From Isoetes taiwanensis (taxonomy: Eukaryota > Streptophyta > Lycopodiopsida > Isoetales > Isoetaceae), in the NCBI GenBank assembly GCA_021234155.1, contig JAJEKV010000095.1:747524-811523 (forward strand): a DNA stretch of 64,000 nucleotides, given 5' to 3'. The translations under genes were made by a program, and so were the position numbers. The number at the start of each line of letters is the position of its first letter. The stretch's first letter is position 1. The notes under the pieces were generated by a model. That model had not been told where the DNA came from and did no database searches. It saw only the letters and a program-made list of their open reading frames with translations. Positions 58,802 to 64,000 of this stretch are shown piece after piece.

Positions 58802-59656
58802 TGCTGATGATGCCTGGCCAAATGGACGACCCTTTGAAACCTGCCCTTCTATGTTTTTATATATTTATGTTTTGTTGTATTTTGAAAGAGTGCCATTTTG
58901 TAAGAGTGTTTTGTAAAGGCATTTTATGGAAGCAACAATGTAATTGCCCGAGAGACACTTTGAATGAAATATGTTACAAAATCTGATAACACAAACAGTT
59001 TTGTCCTTATCTTTTTATCATGGCTTCTTTGGCCATTAAGTATATCTCCTACTCTTCTATTGTCTCGTCTAGTCATAATAATCCTGCATTAATTGATAAG
59101 ATCTTATATTATAATGTTTTGCTGTAATTCTTGGATCCAGCCCTAGATTGGACGGCCCAGATTTATCAAGTCAACGGAGGAGATGATGCCACGTCCGTAT
59201 GAATCGATCGAGCCCTAAAACCTTCACGACCCCTTCTAGAGCCTAGCATGCAGAGGCCAGTTCGAGATGGAATTTCGCTCGCCGGATCTGCTCAAGGTTA
59301 GTAAAGCTTGCTAATAATGCATTTCCAGAAACCCTTGCTAAATATTTTTTTATTTTCATTACCTCTGATGGAGCTTGGAGCTTGAAGCTCTATTGCCTGC
59401 GATTTTAAAATCAGGACCCAGCTGCAGATGAGGAGGTCGCAATCAGCTCATAGGATCTGTTCAACGTAAGCAAATCCTTCAAACGATGTTTTTTCAAGTA
59501 CCCCTGCTGAATCATTTTGCTATTTTCATTAATTCAGGTGAAGCTTGGAGCTTTTGTAATAACTAATTTATCTCACATGAAGGGGAGCCATAGCTAAGGC
59601 GTTGCTGCTTCTGTAAGTTCCTTCTCCTGTTAATTATTTCTGGATTTTTCCTAGCC
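58802..59656. other. Intergenic DNA with a 170-bp diverged tandem duplication
   Basis: 'ggatctgctcaaggttagta ... cccttgctaaat...tattttcatta...gaagcttggagctt' at about 59285-59395 is repeated in diverged form at about 59453-59557. Each half contains a GT-rich word after 'ggatctg.tcaa.gtaa', so the pair could be duplicated non-coding exons. Confidence 0.4.
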
Positions 59657-60567
59657 ATGGTGGATGCTCGGAATGATGGTTCCAGAGGTAGGGCTGGAAG
59701 GGAAAAAGGTTAAGATATACACACTATTTAGAGCCTCCAGTTTCTGGTCATGTTTGTGAGCCAGATCCCATGTGTTCATGGCTAAGCACTAACGGTCATA
59801 TGTGCTCTGATGCTCATGATCTGCCAAGATGCCGGATTTTGCCTTAAAGGCAGTTCTTGGCTCTGATTTTTAGACCAGAGAAGGAGGAACATTTTTGGTT
59901 TTTTGCTTTCTTGAGCAAACCTAAGCTTTGTACAATTCCTTTTATATATGATTTTTAGCTTATGGTGGGTCTGATATGCCAACATGCAGGGCATTGCTTT
60001 TGCAGGGTTATGGTTGTGAGGCAAGGATCGGGTAGCCTACCGCACTGCACCCTATATGCTCACATGGCTGGGCAATTTTATTAAAGTGGTTTTTTCAAGC
60101 CCCCAATCGTATGCCTCTATGATCTCTTCAGATTTGGACGTAACAGAGGGGCTGGACATTGCCTTGCTTTTATTCTTTGCAATAGCCCTCTCAACATTCC
60201 AGCGGCAGAGCAATTATAGGGGTGTTCGAAATTTTTCTTTGAAGACCTCTCCTGTTCCTTCAGATTTAAGCAATAAGCTTCAATAAGCTTTCGAAGCTCA
60301 AGAACAATGATCTCCAATCTGCTTGCAAGTGCCATAGTATCCTGCTTCAAATTCGAAATTAGGTAACATGTCATTTTTTGTAGCAATAGGTTAAAAATAT
60401 GCATGATGCATTGTGCTCTATTCATGCATTTGTGCTATTCCGAGCATATCTGTCCTCTATATTAAATCTTTTTGTGCTACTGCAGCAAAAACAGAGAGAA
60501 ACTGGAAGCGAAGAAAAGAAGAGGAGTTAAACTGCAAATTTGTGGCAAATCTGGATATTTTGCTCAG
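59657..60567 (+). CDS. Possible two-exon small gene
   Basis: ATG at 59657 opens MVDARNDGSRGRAGREK, with a GTTAAG donor after 59708. An exon at 60486-60567 follows CTGCAG and continues in phase as AKTERNWKRRKEEELNCKFV...DILL to a GTAAGG donor. Together these give about 45 charged residues with splice sites in agreement. No further exon is located and the family is unknown. Intergenic on either side; a minus-strand frame inside the intron (60117-60425) with a Leu-rich helix may be an unrelated fragment. Confidence 0.3.
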
Positions 60568-62193
60568 GTAAGGCGAATATAGGAAGCTGAAAATAGAAAT
60601 TATAACGAGTCTGTGACTGTATTTGAAGGCATGCAGCTCTGGGTTATTGTGAAATTTTCCAAGAACATTTGACTCTTATGTAATAGTTATGCACCATTTG
60701 GGAGTCTAATAAAGTTTCCCTTTATATCTTGCTAATTATTACGTGATGCTGATTCTGCAAAATCACAACAACAGCTAAGCTTACAGCTACAGTGAGCCAT
60801 GCAACCCAGGCAATCAGTTGCAAATCTCAGAGGTATTGGGTTCAACATATGCCTATTAGGATGACACAAGCAAAAGCCCCCTGGGAACTGAATACTTGCA
60901 TCCTAAAAATATGCCTTTCTAATGATGTGAGCTAAAAATGGAATTGATAACTTTGATCTCTTTATATAAGTGGTTTCTTTACTCGGTTATGGAGGGATTG
61001 AAGATGATCAAGGAATTGCCTTGGAAATTATTGCAGGATAGTTGCTACATGGCAGTTTCTCCTTAAAATATGTACTCCACAGGTATCCAACATAGTTTGC
61101 CATGCTTTTTTCGCAACTTTGCAGTCAGTTTCCAGTTGGTTGCCATGGGCATGTTCAATTTGCAAAGAATACTTCATGTTTGTATATTGCACTGTAATAT
61201 TATGCTTTTCAATGTAAATACCATGTTCTCTATAAGCTCCAGTTCAAAATCAAAATGTGTCATCAGACTTGGATGTTTCTACTCTGTCAGAACCTTCCTT
61301 CTCTTAAAGAAATATTTTTGCAAAGATGCTATAATGCCTTCTGATAATTAGATTTCCAGTCAATTGCAGTTTTGAGCGCAACATTTGAGCAACAGTTAGG
61401 CAATAGAATAGTGCAACTGCTTTAATCCGTTGCTGCAATTTATGATGTCTATTATACATTTGGGGCTATCCTTTGGCATTTACATTTTCTACAAAAACAA
61501 GAAATCTAAGTAGTTCATATTTATGTGAACTACTATCATTTCTATAAGCTAAATATTATACATTAGACATATTATTTGCTCAAAACATTACATTTGCTAA
61601 ATGAGTTTACTTTTCAACGATTTTGAATGATTTATTAAATTGGACCATCTAGATGACATTATCTTTGAAGAACGGAATGTTTCTGGGTATCAAACTCCGC
61701 ACCTACCAACTATGATTACGATGCTACGTAGCTTTAAGTTGTCTAATCTGTATCCATATTATATATATCAAGGCTGCTTAGTTGTACATCGCCATTTACC
61801 TCCAATAAATGTTGCGCATGCTACACTAATCTAAAAAGCCAAATTCACACATAACCCTTATAGCCTAGCGACGTTGGGAGCTTGGTTTTCTACTGGATAA
61901 GAATGTTCATAGAACATGCATCAAAACATATACAACATATATGTTCATGTGTGATGTTCTATAGTGGTTGGCTCATCATTTGCAGTTTTTCAATTTATGC
62001 CCAGCAACGCTGGGCACCTTAACTAGTTTAGTAATAAAGCACACGGTTCTGTCCATCCCAAATCACAGGACAACAGGTGACATACCTTATCTGCAACATT
62101 CGTGTGCAAAGAGATGATTGGTGTAGCCTCTTGGATCTGCATAGACAGAGGTGTTATCAAATGCTATATTGAATGAATTGCATATAAAAAGAG
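60568..62193. other. Intergenic DNA
   Basis: AT-rich, no gene supported on either strand. The right-hand end is the 3' flank of the pogo-like transposase. Confidence 0.4.
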
Positions 62194-64000
62194 TTATACC
62201 TCTGCCATGTCTGCTCTCCAAACCCTGAAGAAACCCTCGTCCATGCCACGTGCTGTTGCAAGGGCTTGGGCATCCACACCTATTTCAGCCATCTCCCTAA
62301 TGTGCCTGGCCTTGTCAATTGCAGGCACACCTTCATTTCCTGGCCCTATGTTGGCGGCATCATAGTTAATCCAACCTTGTGTGTCCATCCTCAAGGAACG
62401 CGCAAGAGGGCTGAACTGTCTTTGACTGCTGGCAAGATCCCTTCTCTTCAAGGGGCTCCTAATGTTGCTTACCTTGTTAGCTGTAGGTCTGACCAAAGGA
62501 ATACACCCTTCTATGCTGATTGATTGGGAGTTGACCTCGTCTCCCTCACATAAGTGAGTGTCTTCGAGACTGCACTCCACATCCTGTGTTTCTAGTGCTT
62601 GGATCTGTGAATTTCCTACACCCTGCTGTAGGAGGACCTGTCGCATGGTCCCATGTGTAGCACCAGTATGTTCACGTGATGCCTGGACATGCTCTTCCCA
62701 TTGTAGATCCACTTCTTGCATGTTGTAACCCTCTACAACATTGGTTTCCATATCCATGCCCTGCACACAGCCCGCAAATTGCTCTAATGGTTCATGCAAG
62801 ACATTAGGTACAACATTCTCATGTTCATCTACAACCTCATTTGATGGTTGTCCAATGGGTGGTGCTGGCACATACACGTCTTCCCTTGCAAACCTTGATC
62901 CTTCCCTTCCAGGAACAACCTCTGTTGGATTAAATGACCATATTCCAGTTGCCATGAAAACTGCCTTTATGTTGGAGACTGTTAGACTAGCCGCAATGGC
63001 CTGGGAGTCTTCCCTCTTTGGTTCAGTCCCACACTTCCTCACCATATAGTCTACCCTTAGTCTTTTGAATGCAGCTTTGAATGGTGCAAAGCAAGATACA
63101 TCTAGTGGTTGTAGCCTATGTGATGTGTGAGCAGATAGTAGGGCAAAATGTATGCCCATCAATGCTGACTGTTTTGCATCCCAACAATGCAGCAACTAAT
63201 TTGGTCTCATATTATGGTACTTCCTTCTATCTTCAGTGTTTCTAGAGTATCCGCTTTGGTTCTTCAATGTGTAAAAGAAAGCTTCGGGAGCTATTTTTTC
63301 CAGTATCTTCTTGTCTTTTCTGGTCACCATATGGGAGATCACCATGCGCTTCATGTATACTAGCTTACAGAGCAGAGAATAAGTTTCTGCGCATAATGGA
63401 TGAAGATGTTGAGGCTTCTCCTGTAGTAATCCTTTATATGGTTGAAACATTGTACTTCTTATTATAAAAAACACCCCGTTCTCTCAAAAAAAAAAAAAAA
63501 AAAAAAAGTATGCCCATCTCTTTCGCAGCAAGGATGACATCTAGTTCCACATGGCTACCATGGCCATCCAGCAATATGAGATGAGGTCGATCAGGTGACA
63601 CCCGTCCAGGGACTCTAGACTGAAAATGTAAGCCATGACTTGAACAATTCAGTGGTCATTCAAGCTGATTGCGGCACTGCCTGAATTGCTCCCTCTTCAC
63701 ACCTTGCTATGTTGTCTTGCCTCATCCTTGTACCCTTGAAAATATAAAGATTAGGCAGCCTGAACCCTTCTGCATTGATACACACTAGAATAGTTACCCA
63801 TTAGCTCGCTAACCCTATTCTCCCCTTTCCTGGCAATTATCCGCAAACCCCTTACTTTCCCAGCTTGGATCCCTGTCTCGTCTGCATTCCAAATTCTTGA
63901 GGGAAAAGCCAAACTCATCATACACTTCTTTCAGCCCTGTGTAGAAGCCATCCAAGTTGGCTTGATTCATTGCCCGGGCACGCGAAACCTTCAATGTTTC
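62194..64000 (-). pseudogene. pogo-like (Tc1/mariner superfamily) DDE transposase, partial
   Basis: Reading leftwards from the window edge: LKVSRARAMNQANLDGFYTG; the first catalytic Asp in SRIWNADETGIQAGKVRGL (near 63885); the second in RPHLILLDGHGSHVELDVIL (near 63570); then, after an insertion, HTSHRLQPLDVSCFAPFKAA (near 63110) and TGIWSFNPTEV. This is the DDE core of pogo/jerky/CENP-B-type transposases (N.DETG ... D.H.SH ... LQPLDV..F.P.K). A long hydrophilic C-terminal tail runs to TAA at 62194. The helix-turn-helix DNA-binding end lies beyond the window. The frame shifts near 63700-63900 and the core is split by a retroposed insert, so this copy is inactive. Confidence 0.8.
63161..63507 (+). 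mobile_element. Poly(A)-tailed retroposed insert with 11-bp target duplication
   Basis: The 347-bp insert ends in a run of more than 20 A (63487-63507) and is bracketed by identical GTATGCCCATC (63150-63160 and 63508-63518). On the other strand the transposase frame reads ...AAKEMGI before and HFALLS... after the insert. This is the hallmark of LINE-machinery retroposition of a transcript. The insert has an open stretch ending MDEDVEASPVVILYMVETLY in plus orientation, so the source might be an mRNA 3' end; no SINE boxes are seen. Confidence 0.8.

Overview
The window is nuclear DNA of a green plant. It holds a FLUORESCENT IN BLUE LIGHT (FLU) gene, a RETICULATA-RELATED chloroplast-protein gene and a pentatricopeptide-repeat fragment. 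These sit among decayed Copia elements, DNA transposons, a tRNA-like SINE and MITEs. Spliceosomal introns with GT..AG borders are visible in the FLU, RETICULATA-RELATED and ParB-like genes. The transposase types (DFAEN/HGKG, pogo) and the HUH-Rep gene suggest a repeat-rich, perhaps non-seed plant (moss, lycophyte or fern); that placement is inference, not shown by the sequence.

Layout. 1-3.4 kb: a short repeat and one small minus-strand gene candidate. 3.4-6.8 kb: a foldback element (second copy at 32.4-33.8 kb). 7.3 kb: one aldehyde dehydrogenase exon relic. 8.6-9.1 kb: a minus-strand gene diverging from 9.75-22.7 kb, the most unusual locus here. That locus is an intron-bearing gene relic combining a ParB/sulfiredoxin-like DGQH domain, a C-terminal DNA-methyltransferase-like domain, an acidic linker and an FCP1/NIF phosphatase-like domain. 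It is split by 8.2 kb of head-to-tail tandem insertions (11.56-19.74 kb). 22.9-24.7 kb: a Copia fossil. 26-28.2 kb: a DFAEN/HGKG DDE transposase relic. 28.9-31.3 kb: a second FCP1-like gene on the minus strand, with a PHD-like zinc finger. 34.1-35.4 kb: Copia gag, primer-binding site and LTR. 37.4-39.1 kb: FLU. 41-44.5 kb: repeats and a Tourist-type MITE. 45-48.4 kb: a PPR fragment, minisatellite, hairpin element and a gag fossil. 48.6-49.8 kb: an unknown zinc-finger-like gene. 50.9-52.1 kb: a homopyrimidine minisatellite. 53.5-54.3 kb: an HUH-Rep relic. 55.3-57.1 kb: RETICULATA-RELATED. 58.2 kb: a SINE. 62.2-64 kb: a pogo-like transposase carrying a poly(A) retroposed insert with a clean 11-bp target duplication.

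FLU and RETICULATA-RELATED both serve plastids but do not form a pathway or operon. Several otherwise well-kept exons show single-base frame changes, so uncorrected assembly indels must be considered beside true pseudogenization. All calls were made by eye from sequence and translation; no database search was possible.
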